A DNA stretch of 64,000 bases. Source: Anas platyrhynchos. Lineage: Eukaryota > Chordata > Aves > Anseriformes > Anatidae. A model generated the notes under the pieces. It did no database searches and was not told where the DNA came from. It saw only the letters and a program-made list of their open reading frames with translations. Below, one piece after another: positions 50,151 through 61,219 of this stretch. The DNA lies in NCBI RefSeq assembly GCF_047663525.1, contig NC_092591.1, positions 48,709,501-48,773,500 on the forward strand, in the 5' to 3' direction. The translations under genes and the position numbers were made by a program. How positions within the stretch are numbered: the stretch's first letter is position 1; each line of letters opens with the position of its first letter.

Positions 50151-50830
50151 TCCTGCTAGATTACCAGCTTGAATGAACTCAGGAAGCAGAAATCAGGATG
50201 GAACAAGGGCAAGGCCTGTGTGGTTGTGCCCAGGGATGGGGTGAGGGCAGGAGGGACGAGATATCGCCCTTCTAGTGGCAGGGCTGGCCGAGCTGTTCCA
50301 GGAACAGCTCACGGTTGTGTTGATGTCCTCAGCTGTGGATCCAGGATTACATGGATCAACTAGCGTTGGCTTTAAGTAGAAATGCGGTCCTAAACTGGAG
50401 TTACGAGTGAAAACTTCATTAATTGTTTTTGGGGGAGAGGATTTTAGGGTTGTAAGTTCCTGACATCTTGTGTCCATTAGTTCCAAGGTGACAATGGGAC
50501 GTGTACTGAACTTGGCCCAACATTGGTTAGCCCCCGGCCTGCTGCAGGCAGCGGTGTTTCATTTTCCAATTGCATCAGTAAGAAGGCTGAGCTATCTTTC
50601 CAAGTTTTCTTTCACCTCTCAAAAAAAAGAGGAAAAAGAAGAGGAAAAACCACTTCAGGGTGGCTTCCCCAGCCACTGAGGTGATTATCGGCTGCTGGCC
50701 AGCAGGTCAAGGTTCACGCAGCTTTGGGTCAGGGCAGTGTGATGTGAATATTTCAGGAATATTTCATGTTGTTGTGTTCGGGGGCTGTGCTTGGGGAACG
50801 TTGCGCCATGTAGCGCTAATCCCGGCACAA
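50151..50830. other. Upstream flank of the CAPRIN1 CpG island
   Basis: GC content rises toward the island. It contains an odd 21-bp perfect palindrome at 50290-50310. No coding gene is recognised. Small ORFs on both strands lack family resemblance. Confidence 0.6.
50290..50310. repeat. Perfect 21-bp inverted repeat
   Basis: GAGCTGTTCC, a single A, then GGAACAGCTC. The 10-bp arms are perfect with a one-base centre, and the symmetry stops outside. It is compatible with a dimeric protein-binding site or a cruciform. Confidence 0.9.
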
Positions 50831-51099
50831 CGCCCGACCCGCGGCCGTTAACGCCCGCTCAGCGTCGGCGGCCGGGGCCGTGCCCTGAGGGCGGGAGCTG
50901 TGGGGGGGGGGTGATGGCGCCCGGGGTCCTCGCCGCGCCCCGCCCCGCTATTGTGTCCGGCGCTCGGGCGCCCCACCGCGCGCCTGCAAGCCCCGCGCCA
51001 GGCGAGCCGCGGGGCAGGCTGCTCGGCGCCGGCGGGCTCAGGCGATCTGCGCGGGCAGCCGCGGGCGGCGAGGACCCGGCGCCGCTCGCTCCCGGGGCC

Positions 51100-51301
51100 G
51101 CCTGCCTGACGCGCTCGCGTGCGCGCTCCCGCCCCTCTCTCTCTCTCTCTCTGTGTCTCTGCCTCTCTTCCCCCGGCGGCGGCGGCGGCAGGAGGAGCAG
51201 CGCGGGCGGCGGGGCCGGAGTCGGCTGAGGCGGCCATCCCCTGACAGACAGCGCGGCGCACCCGCACACACACCCCTCGCGCGGGCCGGTCACGCACAGC
51301 G
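51100..51301 (+). other. CAPRIN1: Putative non-coding exon 1 (5'UTR) of CAPRIN1
   Basis: A GTGAGG donor at 51302 follows CACAGCG. The next acceptor (CCGCACAG, ending 51618) is two bases before the ATG, so the 5'UTR must come mostly from an upstream exon. I place that exon up to 51301. It would include the (CT)n tract and the GGC-rich run, which are typical of such leaders. No ATG is visible just upstream of the donor. The transcription start is a guess and could lie anywhere from about 51.0 to 51.2 kb. Confidence 0.55.
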
Positions 51302-51618
51302 GTGAGGGGGTTGAAGGGGGGGCTGGGGGGGGAGGCGAGGCCGGGCGGTGACCGTTGGCTGGGCGAGAGGCCGCCCGTCACGTGACCGCGCCCGCGCGCG
51401 CCCGAGGCCGTTCGCGGCGGGAGGGGGGGACGGGGGGGAGGGAGCGCGCGCGCGGCAGGTGCGGCTCCGGCTCCGGGCTCGTGCGCGCGCACTGGGCGTG
51501 GGGAAGCGGCGGTGGCGGCGAGAGCGCGCCCGCCCGCCCGCCCTCCCGCGTGTCCCCTCCGGCGGCCCGTTCGCCCGTAACGCGCGCCCGCTTCTCTGCC
51601 TCGTTGCCTCCCGCACAG
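51302..51618 (+). other. CAPRIN1: CAPRIN1 intron 1 (317 bp, G-rich)
   Basis: A short GC-rich intron lies between the inferred leader exon and the start exon, with a GTGAGG donor and a CGCACAG acceptor. It carries long G-runs on the sense strand (51305-51343 and 51420-51442) and the palindrome GTCACGTGAC. Confidence 0.55.
51377..51386. promoter_or_regulatory. GTCACGTGAC palindrome (CLEAR/USF-type E-box)
   Basis: This is a perfect 10-bp palindrome equal to the TFEB/MiT-family CLEAR consensus, also a strong USF/MYC-type CACGTG. It lies in the CpG island just inside CAPRIN1 intron 1. Confidence 0.7.
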
Positions 51619-51821
51619 AGATGCCCTCGGCTACCAACAGCACCGCGGCGAGCAGCAGCAGCGGCAAGGCCGGCACGGCCACCGAGCCCGCCCCGGCGGC
51701 GGCGGCGGCGGCAGCGGCCCCTCAGGCGTCGGGCGGCAGCATCACCTCGGTGCAGACCGAGGCCATGAAGCAGATCCTGGGCGTGATCGACAAGAAGCTG
51801 CGCAACCTGGAGAAGAAAAAG
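51619..51821 (+). CDS. CAPRIN1: CAPRIN1 start exon, residues 1-67
   Basis: CAPRIN1 is a cytoplasmic RNA-binding phosphoprotein. It partners G3BP1 and FMRP in stress granules and neuronal RNA granules and promotes cell-cycle entry. The exon begins AG-ATG after a CACAG acceptor, with ATG at 51621 and G at -3 (good context). It encodes 67 codons: a Ser/Thr-rich start MPSATNSTAASSSSGK, an eight-Ala run coded by GCG/GCA repeats, then QTEAMKQILGVIDKKLRNLE and KKK. The last block is the strongly conserved start of the N-terminal helical domain. The variable Ala/Ser-rich leader is usual for the family. The exon ends AAAAAG at 51821 in phase 0. The donor that follows is GTGCCC, weak after the GT. Confidence 0.96.
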
Positions 51822-52438
51822 GTGCCCGCACGGCCGCCCCCCCGCGCTCACCGCCCTCCTCTCGGTCCTCACGGCGGGGTTCGGCCCCCGGGGCTCCCCC
51901 CCCCACCACCACCCCCAGGCCGAGGGCACGCGGGGCCCCTTCCCCGAGCCGTGCCCTCCCGCTGCCGGCTCCGGGTTGTTCCCGGCCTCGCCCCCAGGGG
52001 CCGCCCGCTGGAAGGTTCCAGAAGGGCGAGCTGCTCTCTCTCGGCCTTCCCCCTTCCTCTTTCGGGGGTCCCCGGGCCCCTTTTCCTGGGGCTCCCCCCG
52101 CCTGGGCCCCGCCGCCCCCCGGTTAACCCCCCGGCCGCTCCCCCTCCTCCTTTCACCGCAGTGGCCGGGGGGCGATGGGGGGCGGCGGGGGGGCCCCGCA
52201 GGCTGCTGGCGAGACCCCCGTGCGGCGCGGTCCCTCCCCCCCCTTCCGCCTTTTGTTCGCCGCGGCGGGGCCTTGCCCGGCGGCTCCCCCCCCCCCCTCC
52301 TTCCCCGGGCCCTGCTCTCGCTGCCGCCTTCCCCCGGCCCCGCTCCCCCTTCCCCATCCCCATCCCCGTCCCCTCCCGGCCTCGGGGCGAGCGGGCGGCG
52401 CTGCCGGCCCCGGGGCCGCGCACATGGAAGCGGCAGCT

Positions 52439-52449
52439 AACATGGCGGC
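52439..52449 (+). promoter_or_regulatory. YY1-type site AACATGGCGGC
   Basis: It matches the extended YY1 consensus AAnATGGCGGC. It lies in the island about 0.6 kb inside CAPRIN1 intron 2, downstream of the start exon. YY1 sites just downstream of housekeeping promoters are common. Confidence 0.5.
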
Positions 52450-55400
52450 GGCCCCAGCCTCAGCCTCCCCGGCGGAGCCGCATTGTGCCAGCTGCCTGCA
52501 CAAAGCCGGGGGCCGCCCGCGGCTCCCAGCTCGCCCCTGCGGGAGGCTGAGGTCAGCTGGAAGCGGCCTCCGAGCGGTTATTTATAGAAAGAGCCGCTGC
52601 TAAAGCGGCCGGCCTCGGAGGGTTCGAGGTTGTGACAGAGGAGAAGAGAATAGAGGGTGCTGGAGCTGCTCGCGATTTATATGGCACCCGCTCCGTGTTG
52701 TCAGGTGAAATGAGCCTCGGAGGGGTTTCCAACCTACACAGCGTGAGGTGTCCAGCAGTAAAATACTACCAGATGCATAGCCTAAGGACTTGCTTAAAAG
52801 CACTGTGTTACTAAACTAAAAATTGGGAGCACTAAAATAAAATTTTAGGCCTGCGCTGAGGCCCTATATCTCTTTCTTCTATTAAGAGTGAATAGGCACA
52901 GTTACTCTATTAATTTTTTTAGCCTAGCCCTTCAGGTTTTAGTAGTCTAACCTAGTATTCTATATTTATAGAAAACAAAACCATTAGCCTGTACAGGTGA
53001 GTCAAAAATGAAGAAATCCATGCTTTATTTTGTAGCTGTAAATCTGTATGGTGTGTGGTTTTTCACTTAAAAAAAAAAAAAAAGTTGGATTTCCCTTTTC
53101 TTCAGCAAACAAAGCAACAAAAAGAAGCAAGGCAGGAGCTTTTAGATAAGCTTTAGAATTGGAAGATCTCTTCTTGAGCCTTGTCTGAACACTGTTGTGT
53201 ATATAGAGGACAAAATATTTTTCTTAGCACATGCAAACGTGTGCACACAGAATAATTCTGGTCCTCAACTTGAAAAAGAATGCAAATCCTTCAGTCCCAA
53301 ATGGTTGGGTTAAAATAAAGTGATTTAGAACAATCGTGTTCCACCCAAAAAAAAAAAAAAAAAAAAACCACTCAGGAAATAGTCTTCTGTGATGTTGAAA
53401 ATCTGTATTTTTAAAATTAAAAGGTCTTCTGATCTATTTTGTGGCTTAGAAGAAATACAGAAGATAAGCACACTTATTGGTGTGCAAGTCAGCTTTCCTT
53501 TCTAGTAGTGTTTTTATTCACCTTTTAAAATAAATAATTTATACCTGATTTATATTTGGTGGAGCCATTCCCTTTTATTTGAATGGACCTTTTGGATGGC
53601 TTCTATAGTACCTAAAGTTAGAAGGATGTGTGGAAGGCCATTACTCCAGAGAGAATGCAGTGAAAATTACCGGTCTCATTAAAGCCCTAGTTTTTTGTTA
53701 CTTCTTTGTGTATCTGTGGCTGCTGTCACTATGATTTTGTAACTATGGTGTCATTGCAGGTATATGCAGGGAAAATGCCTTTTTTTTCTGGAAATGGCTT
53801 GAAGGAAGATCTATTAAAATTACTTAGTTCCTCTCTGTAGGGAGAGTTGGTGTTAAACAGTGTGACCCTAAAAACAGACAAAAAGCTAGGTCTTTTTTTT
53901 TAAAAAAAAAAAAACATATATAAAGTGGTAGGTATTCTCTTAGAGAGATGAATGAAAATTCAAAGATTTCTGTAAGTCTTGTTGGCTGAAAGCATTTGAA
54001 ACTTAATGGAGTAAGATTCTAATGTAAACACTGTCACAATCATGAGATAATTTTGCTTAAACACATCAAGATGAATTTACTAATTTGTGGACTTGAGCTT
54101 GCCCTTTAGTGGGGGAAACAACAGTTCTTTACTAAATCATCATTCCTTATTAAAGAGATCATCAAATGCTTAAAATAAAACATGCTGTACACATGGACTT
54201 CATTAATTTTATTGTTACTTGATAAATTTACTTAAGTACACAAATTCATTTCCTTTATTTTCAATCTTTTGATGAGACTGTCTTTTTTGGGGGAGATAAA
54301 AAAAAAAAAAGGAAGAAATCTTTCTTAATGAAAGACTAGCTTGCACGTTTAGTTCTTTGTGAGCAGCTGATAACAAAGGCCTGTAGAGATGATTTTGAGG
54401 GCTTTATTTTTGAGAACAAATATAAAAATATATTTGACACTACAACGTGCTTCCTGTGCACAAAAAATACTCTGTAAAAAGTACCATCTTAGCTCGTAAA
54501 TGATATGTGCAGCTTTTGGTTAAATAAAGGTCATTCTTTATGAAAAAAATAGAAAGATGGAAGTAAATTGTTGTAATGTTCCCTTTTAAGCTCTGAGGAT
54601 AAAATGATGTGAAGGGAAAAATAGAGAATTCAAAATCATAATACTCCTGAGTTCTGTGCTGTTTTTGAGTATTCATAAATTAAAAATACTAAATTCTTAG
54701 TTAGCTTTTTTCTTCTTGTAAAATAGACCTTTTTATTTTAAATAATTAGTCTGGCTTGTATTAAAAGGGATTAGGATAAATTGAATTAATTCCTAAACGT
54801 ATGTAGGAACATGGCCTGAAAATGTCTGTGCTCTCTTTATATTTGGAACTGATAGGAGTGGTACTCTTGTTTTTTTCCTCTGTTCTTAGATGACTAGATC
54901 CTTTCCAAATGAAGCTAATTGAATGTAGATCAAACTCTCACGTCTTTGTACAATGGGGAACGAAAAAACAAAGAGCTGTTTGATTTCAGCTCAAATAATA
55001 CAGCATGAGTTATATGAGAATGGTTTTTAAAACCAAATGTTCTGTAAGATGGACAAAATGCCTCATTTGCTAACATGTTTTAAGGTATGGGCCAGTGATC
55101 ACAAAGGTTATTCTTGAGCGACTGCACGTATGAAGTATGTTAGCTTGAGCTACCTAACATGAGTTGGGCTTGGTGTATTCAGGTTACAGTTGTGAAGATG
55201 GGGCGCTTTAGCTGTAGATGGTAACTTAAGATGCAGTTGCTTTATCAGCTTGTCTCTGAATTCCTGAATAAGTAAAATTGAGACCGGGTTAAAAAACTAG
55301 CACTTAAAATTGCCTCTGATATTATTACACATGAACTTGCTTTGGAGCAGTAGTTGGGTATTTCAGGTTGATCTGACTTAAGAGGCAGCTGTCTCCCCAT

Positions 55401-55469
55401 TCAATGAAGTGTTGGATTAACAGCTAGCAACCTATAGCGAAAGCTGAGATCAGTTTTCTATTCCTGTAG

Positions 55470-55894
55470 GTGCAGCTAGTGATAGCAGGAAGGTGCCGTG
55501 TTCCAAGTTACTTGTCAGCACTCCCAAGTGCTTTTGCACCATTCCGTGGGCCTCTCGCATGTTCAGGGCTTGTGAGTGTCTCTCCAGAACCTCTCCTTGG
55601 AGACTTGGTTCTGTCAATAGTTTGCCCTCTTGGGTTTTATGGCATCAGATCAGCTCTAGGGGTAGCCTACATTTGCAGTGTGTGTAGGTCCTGTCCTGTT
55701 AGGATGGAAGCAGTCACCTCCCTATTACTGGCACGGCACCACAGTCTTCTCTCTGCAATCTTAAAAACGCTTGAGGGATGCAGGGTGTATTGCTGTTCCC
55801 AGCAGTTACTGTGGTCTATCACTGTTACACGCTGTTCTTTAAAGAAGGAATTCTTTTATCACCTCCTCTTCTCCCGCCTCCTACCCCCACACAT
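55470..55894 (+). other. Possible cassette exon in CAPRIN1 intron 2
   Basis: A textbook acceptor (TTTTCTATTCCTGTAG, ending 55469) and a textbook donor (GTAAGT at 55895) bracket 425 nt that are open in the CAPRIN1 frame for 141 codons. This is the longest open stretch in the window outside GC islands. The length is not a multiple of three, so inclusion would shift exon 3 and meet a stop within about ten codons. The peptide has no domain I know. It could be a poison exon, an alternative terminal form, or chance. Confidence 0.25.
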
Positions 55895-58800
55895 GTAAGT
55901 TGGTTCTTCTGGAATGCTGATCTAGAATTTCCTTTAGAACAAGCACTGCTTCAGAAGGGTCTGGTTACAGGCTATGCTGGATGGAAGTACCTGGCTAATT
56001 CAAATCCCTCTTCAGAGAGGAAACAATTTTGAAAGCAAGGAACCGTAAAACTCTTTGAAACTGTATTGAAAGTCTGAAACTTTCTCTGAAACCTCTTTTC
56101 ATACCAGTTTTGGATAACCAAGCTTCATCTCTTAAAAACCGAGCAGATTTGTCAGTGAAATTATTTGGCGTTTGGTAGGTTTTGGTTTCAACTTACTCCA
56201 TTTTTTTTGAACCATTTCATATAGCATAGGGATTATTTCTGTTAGCAAGTTCTGTTAACTAGGTTTATGTTGACCCTTAGAAGCTGTGTAAGGTCTTCCA
56301 GTTGTTCAAGTCCTGCTGCTGCTGACTTGATGCTTTGCTTTTCCTGTTCTTTCAGAAGGAAAAGATAAACAGAATGTACTGGGAGAAGGTTGTACCAGTG
56401 GTGTTGTTTCTACACTGCAGTGGGGGTAAAGAAATAAAGTATTGTAAAGCAAATATGCAAATAGGGTGTATTGATAATGTAGAAGATGAGACAAAAGTAG
56501 GAACTTTTATAGCTTTATTCACAAATAAGAGCCTGTGTCATGGAGTTTCCTTGCTGTTGTAAAAGCAGCTTGTGTGGAAGAAAATCTAGGTCTCTTGCAA
56601 TATAGACAGCTTATTTACTAATTCATAGTGTTTACATAGGAAATGGGTAATTTGGAAGGAGAATGTACATCCGTATGCAGTTGACAGAGCTTTTAGGAGT
56701 TTCGCTAATTTGTGACTTAACTTATTCCAGGTAACTAAGAAGCAGGTTTTCTCTTTGTCAACTCATTTGCATTTGAAAGTTTTCAAAGAATGCACAGTTC
56801 TGCATTGCTTTGGGATGGAGTGGGACCTGCTCCTCGCTGTTCTCACATCTCTTATCACTATACATGTTTGGCTGGATCAGGTTCCTGACCCAGCTGTCAG
56901 TCTGGCCATGTTGGTGTGTAGGCAGGGCTAATGGTGTGGCACCCAGAGAAGGAGAACACCCCTTTTGTGATCAGTCTCGGCTGGAGTAAGCTGATCACGA
57001 GGCTCCTGTCCTGGAATGGGCATGTATCGTTCACTTCAAGCTTGTCTAATATCTCATGGAGATGCTTTTTCTAAACTGTCAGACTTAGTTTTGGGCAAAA
57101 AGAATCATAAAAATGCTTAAAACTGTTACTTCAAAAATTGTTTTAAAATGAGCTCTAAGCATGCCTGTTTTGGAATACTGGAGTACTTCATTACCTCTCT
57201 TCGGTTATAAATCAAGACTGAAACAGCTTCTTGGGACTTCTGTTAGGTGTGTATATATAATTTAAAGTATATATATTATATATAAAATATGTAATAAAGT
57301 GAATGTGAGAATTGTGGGATGTTTTTGAGAGATTTTGAACTTCTTTTTTTCATTCATTATACCATTCAATTATTTCACATTTTTCCTTTTTTTTTTTCCT
57401 CTCTTTTTCTGAGGAAGTAGGAAGACTGATTTTTTTGATCATTTCTGAACAGGCTTTGCTTGGAAGCTAAACTGTTATGTGACTAGAAAATGATGGTGGG
57501 GGAAAATAAAGTATAATGTGCAAATGCAAAAGGTTAACACAACTGAATTTCATAGCTTGGCTTTTTTTGGTTGAGTGGGAGAGGTCTAAGAGCTATGTGA
57601 AGTTTTGAATTTTCTTAATTGCTTAATGATGATTTAAAAAAAAAAATGCAATTTTTGAGATATCTTTGAAAACAGACTTGAAGTAGTCGTACCACCCCAT
57701 CTTTTCTTGGCTTGTAGGGAAGTGTGCATTGCAGTGCTTGCCTCAGTGGGTTGAAGAGTTCACCCTCTTCCCTTCCAGCTTGTCACGTACCGTTGTGCTG
57801 ATGGAACTGGTATAAACCATATCATTGAAATTACCTGGTTAAATATAGTGCCTCCTCCTGCTCCCTGCACCCCCCCCCCTCCCCTTTTTTTTGAGGGTTA
57901 TTTTTAATCAGATCATTCCAGTGATCCGGTTTATAGCATAGCACTGAAAATGACTGTAACAGCACAGCTGAGTGGTCAGGCATTTTGAAACTAGTGTCAT
58001 GTAACTGCACTTCTTTCACTTCAGGCTGACATTTTGGAGGCAGTTCAGGTAATGAGAACCTGAATCTGAGGGGAAGGTAACTGTTACCATAGAGAAGTAA
58101 CTCAATGTTGGATTCCTATTAAAATAAGATACAGGGTTTATAGTTAAACAGCTAACACCACCATCTCCCTGCCTTCCCCCAGCCAAAGCATGTTGCCTGT
58201 ACGTAGTGCTTTTCTCCTAGGGAACTCCAAAACAGTTCAAGAATCTCAGTGGAAAAAGAGCTGTAGCATGTTGGTTTTGTCTGCAGAACTGGGGTCTGCT
58301 GACTTGCGAGCTGCTTAATAGACAATTTATAAATTCACTTTTCCACCTGATTTTTTTTTTTTGTGCTGGTTTAGCTTTTATGCTTCATCATGAGTAAGGG
58401 TGAAGTTGTAGAAGGGGTAAAATTAAGAAAATCTTGCAAACACTGCAGTAGGTTGCTAAGTGGGAATTTTACTGCAGTTATTTCACAGCACTAATGCTGC
58501 TGTTTCATTGGTGTTAGTTGACAGTGCAGATTAAAAAGAAAGCTTTGTGCTTCCTTAATGCTTCTGTGTAGTGCAACATTTTGATCTTACTGCTTCTTTG
58601 GGATGATAGAAAAATGCTTACCTTGGCACTTGAGATCTTTCTGATAACGTGTAATGAACTGCACATTGACTTTGTCCTCTGCATTGCAGCTGAAAGGGAT
58701 TTCCTTCTTTTGCTTTTCCTTTTCTGATAGGGATGTTCTCAGGGAAGAAAAGGTGAAGAGAATTAGCTGTTCTGCAGTTCCTAAAGGCTAGCAATAGGCA

Positions 58801-61156
58801 TGTTATCCTTTGCCTTTTAGTTGATAGAACCGCAGAATGAAAAACAAATGAATAAAGCATTTACGTTAGACTTCAAGATATTCAACCATTGAAGAAAAGC
58901 TTGTATACTATTTGAATAGGTTATTGCAATGTGCTTAATCTGAAGATACCAGCCATGCTGAAGTAAAGCTGTGTGGAAAAACTATGCTGAAACAATTGTA
59001 GTAGTCAAGGGTATTTTCATCTCATCCCTCCCCTGTGTCCCTAGCCAGCAAAATAGATTATGTGAGTGTTATGCAGCATTATTTTGCAATATGTTTTCTT
59101 CAACAATGCTGATCTAAGTAGTGTTCTTCTATATTTTGGTGTTCCATCCTATTGGTTTTACTGTTTCGATATTTTATGGGCTTGTGTTGGAAATTAGATC
59201 ACTGAAATTGTGTTTTTTAAGGCTTTTAGCAGACACTTTTTGAATAGGCTGATATTAGCAGTCAAATTTACTGTGCAGCCTCACAAACAATTGCATCAGT
59301 GTGACTGAGGGAATGGTAAAACTGCAGCATGGGAGTAAGCGGCTTAAGCAAATAAAAACTTCTTGAAATATGTTTGTGATGCCAGTTTAGCGTAGGGCTT
59401 AAGCCACCTTAAGCAGAGAGCTTCGGTTAACCTGGCTGGCATTGCACTGAGGCATTGGCTTGTGTGAGCTCTTTATCCTGCCTTTTCGACTCTTCACAGC
59501 TCAACTAGGATCTCTGAAATCATGAAAACTACTACTTTTGCTGTGCAACAACATCATAATCTATTTTAAAAGAAGACAGTATGCGGAAGAGTCAAATGCC
59601 CTTATTTTGTGTTGTAGATTTCCAATACGCCGAATGCTTTTCAGAGTCATTTTTAATGTATTTCCAACCGTGGCTGCTGCATTTCACAACTGTTGCAGTG
59701 CTAGTCTGTCTCCAGCATGAACTTCCAAGTAATGTATTTCTGGAGTTCAGGAAGTTGTTCTTTGATTTTGCTTAGGCCTTTATTGACTCTAATGCAGTGA
59801 AAGACAAAGTAGTAAAAATGTTAAATGTGTGGGATTTTCAAAGAAATAAATTGCTTTGTCTGTGGGTAATGTCAGAGGACCAAGTTGCGTAATGTGGTTC
59901 TGTGTTTGACTAAGTGATGCTGGGCATCGAGTAAGATGAGCTTTGTTGTTAAACTGTTTCACAGACTTAAGCCATTCCCAAAGGTCTGATTGTGAGCACA
60001 GAAGGTGAATTATCTAGAAAAATATCAATGAAATATTTTAACTGAAATGTCATGAAGCAAAAGAAGTTAGAAGAAAAAAAAAAAGGAAAACAATCAACTA
60101 ACTAACCAGCCAAAACTAAGCCACTACCACCACCAAAAAAAAAATCTGTCATTGAGTGACAAGTATAAACTCGAAAACAGTGGTTGAGTTGTTTTGCAGG
60201 GTTTTAATTCTTTTACATTCAGAAGGAAGTGTTTCTCTTTGTTACATTGTTGTTATACTAGATTGGAAAGATAATTATTAAGGATTCATGTTAATGCTTT
60301 CAATAAGGTCAGGACAAGCTTCATAAAATTAAAACCAGTTCTGATGTAGAAATAGTGAAAACTTTGAGATTAGTGGGAATGTTATCCTTAAAGACTTTGC
60401 TTCCCTTCTAAGACCCTTAAATCCTACCCCTGTAGATCCTTTGTCACTTTGGGCATGCATAAGTTTTACCTGCTTTTGGCTACTTGTCAGCATTTTGCGT
60501 GGTTTTGTATTTAAGCAGATCAGAGAATTGCTCCTGTTGAAAATTAACCTAATGATTCCCTTTCTTTTTTTTTTTTCCTCCTGAAAAAGAAAGTCTTGAT
60601 GCTTTTAAGCAAAAATATTCCAGAGCTATTAATATGAGTTGTGTTGGTGGGCATTCTTGCACAAAGGATTGGAAACTATTTTAAATTCTTTGAGACTATC
60701 TTAACTGATGCCAGCACAAAGAATTAGAGCTCTGAATGTTATTAGCAGTGGCTTTTTTTTTTTTTTTTTTTGCAGTCATGTTTTTGGTATTGTAGTGATA
60801 GAGTGATGATAAGCTCAGGCTTAGAACTCTGTTCATCTCTCTATCATTAGGACTAAAAGAAATGTGTATTGAGAGCATTCTCTCCGTTAGGAGAAATGTC
60901 TTTCCTTAGAAACTAAGACTGTTCAGGAAGATGTATAGCGATAGTCCAAGCAAACAAGATTAAAATATTTGTCTCTTGGGAAAGTATTCACATTTTTAAC
61001 CGAGTAGGCAAGTTTTCTCAGGTACAATTTGTACATGACAGTTGCGTGTTTTGTGTAATAAGTTACAGTCAGTGTTTACTGTAATTTCTTAACAGAAGTA
61101 GAAAAAGCAGTAACCTGATTTTGCCTCTTTGTAATATCATTCTTCTTCCTTTTCAG

Positions 61157-61219
61157 AGTAAACTCGATGATTACCAGGAACGAATGAACAAGGGAGAACG
61201 TCTAAATCAAGATCAACTG
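61157..61219 (+). CDS. CAPRIN1: CAPRIN1 coding exon, residues 68-88
   Basis: The exon is 63 nt in phase 0 after CTTTTCAG and before GTAAAA. It encodes SKLDDYQERMNKGERLNQDQ and L, a block of the helical N-terminal domain I recognise from vertebrate CAPRIN1. From memory, mammals have Gly rather than Ser at the first position, so this may be a lineage substitution at the splice junction. Charge-rich helical character suits the coiled-coil region. It lies 9.3 kb from the start exon and 1.3 kb from the next one. Confidence 0.97.

Larger units (their letters stand above)
50831..52620. promoter_or_regulatory. CAPRIN1: CpG island and promoter of CAPRIN1
   Basis: This is a long, very CpG-dense block that starts abruptly near 50.83 kb and ends near 52.62 kb, covering the first two CAPRIN1 exons and the start of intron 2. 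It contains a (CT)n tract (51135-51152), GGC repeats, many G-runs, a palindromic GTCACGTGAC at 51377-51386 and a YY1-type AACATGGCGGC at 52439-52449. This architecture is typical of a TATA-less housekeeping promoter. All the long ORFs drawn here (up to 400 codons) are read-through or antisense shadows, apart from the 67 CAPRIN1 codons. Confidence 0.92.
51822..61156 (+). other. CAPRIN1: CAPRIN1 intron 2 (9.3 kb)
   Basis: The donor is GTGCCC and the acceptor CTTCCTTTTCAG, joining phase 0 to phase 0. The first 0.8 kb is still CpG island, and the rest is AT-rich. It holds A21 (53347-53367), A and T runs near 53070, 53893 and 54299, a TA-rich run at about 57251-57291 and T19 at 60753-60771. A 425-bp open stretch at 55470-55894, flanked by good splice signals, is listed separately. 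I recognise no transposon or nested gene. Confidence 0.9.

Noticed and set aside
51348..52550. 400-codon plus-strand ORF in the CAPRIN1 island
   Set aside because: Only the CAPRIN1 start exon inside it resembles a protein. The upstream part is intron 1 and the rest is intron 2 read-through in GC-rich DNA with few stops.
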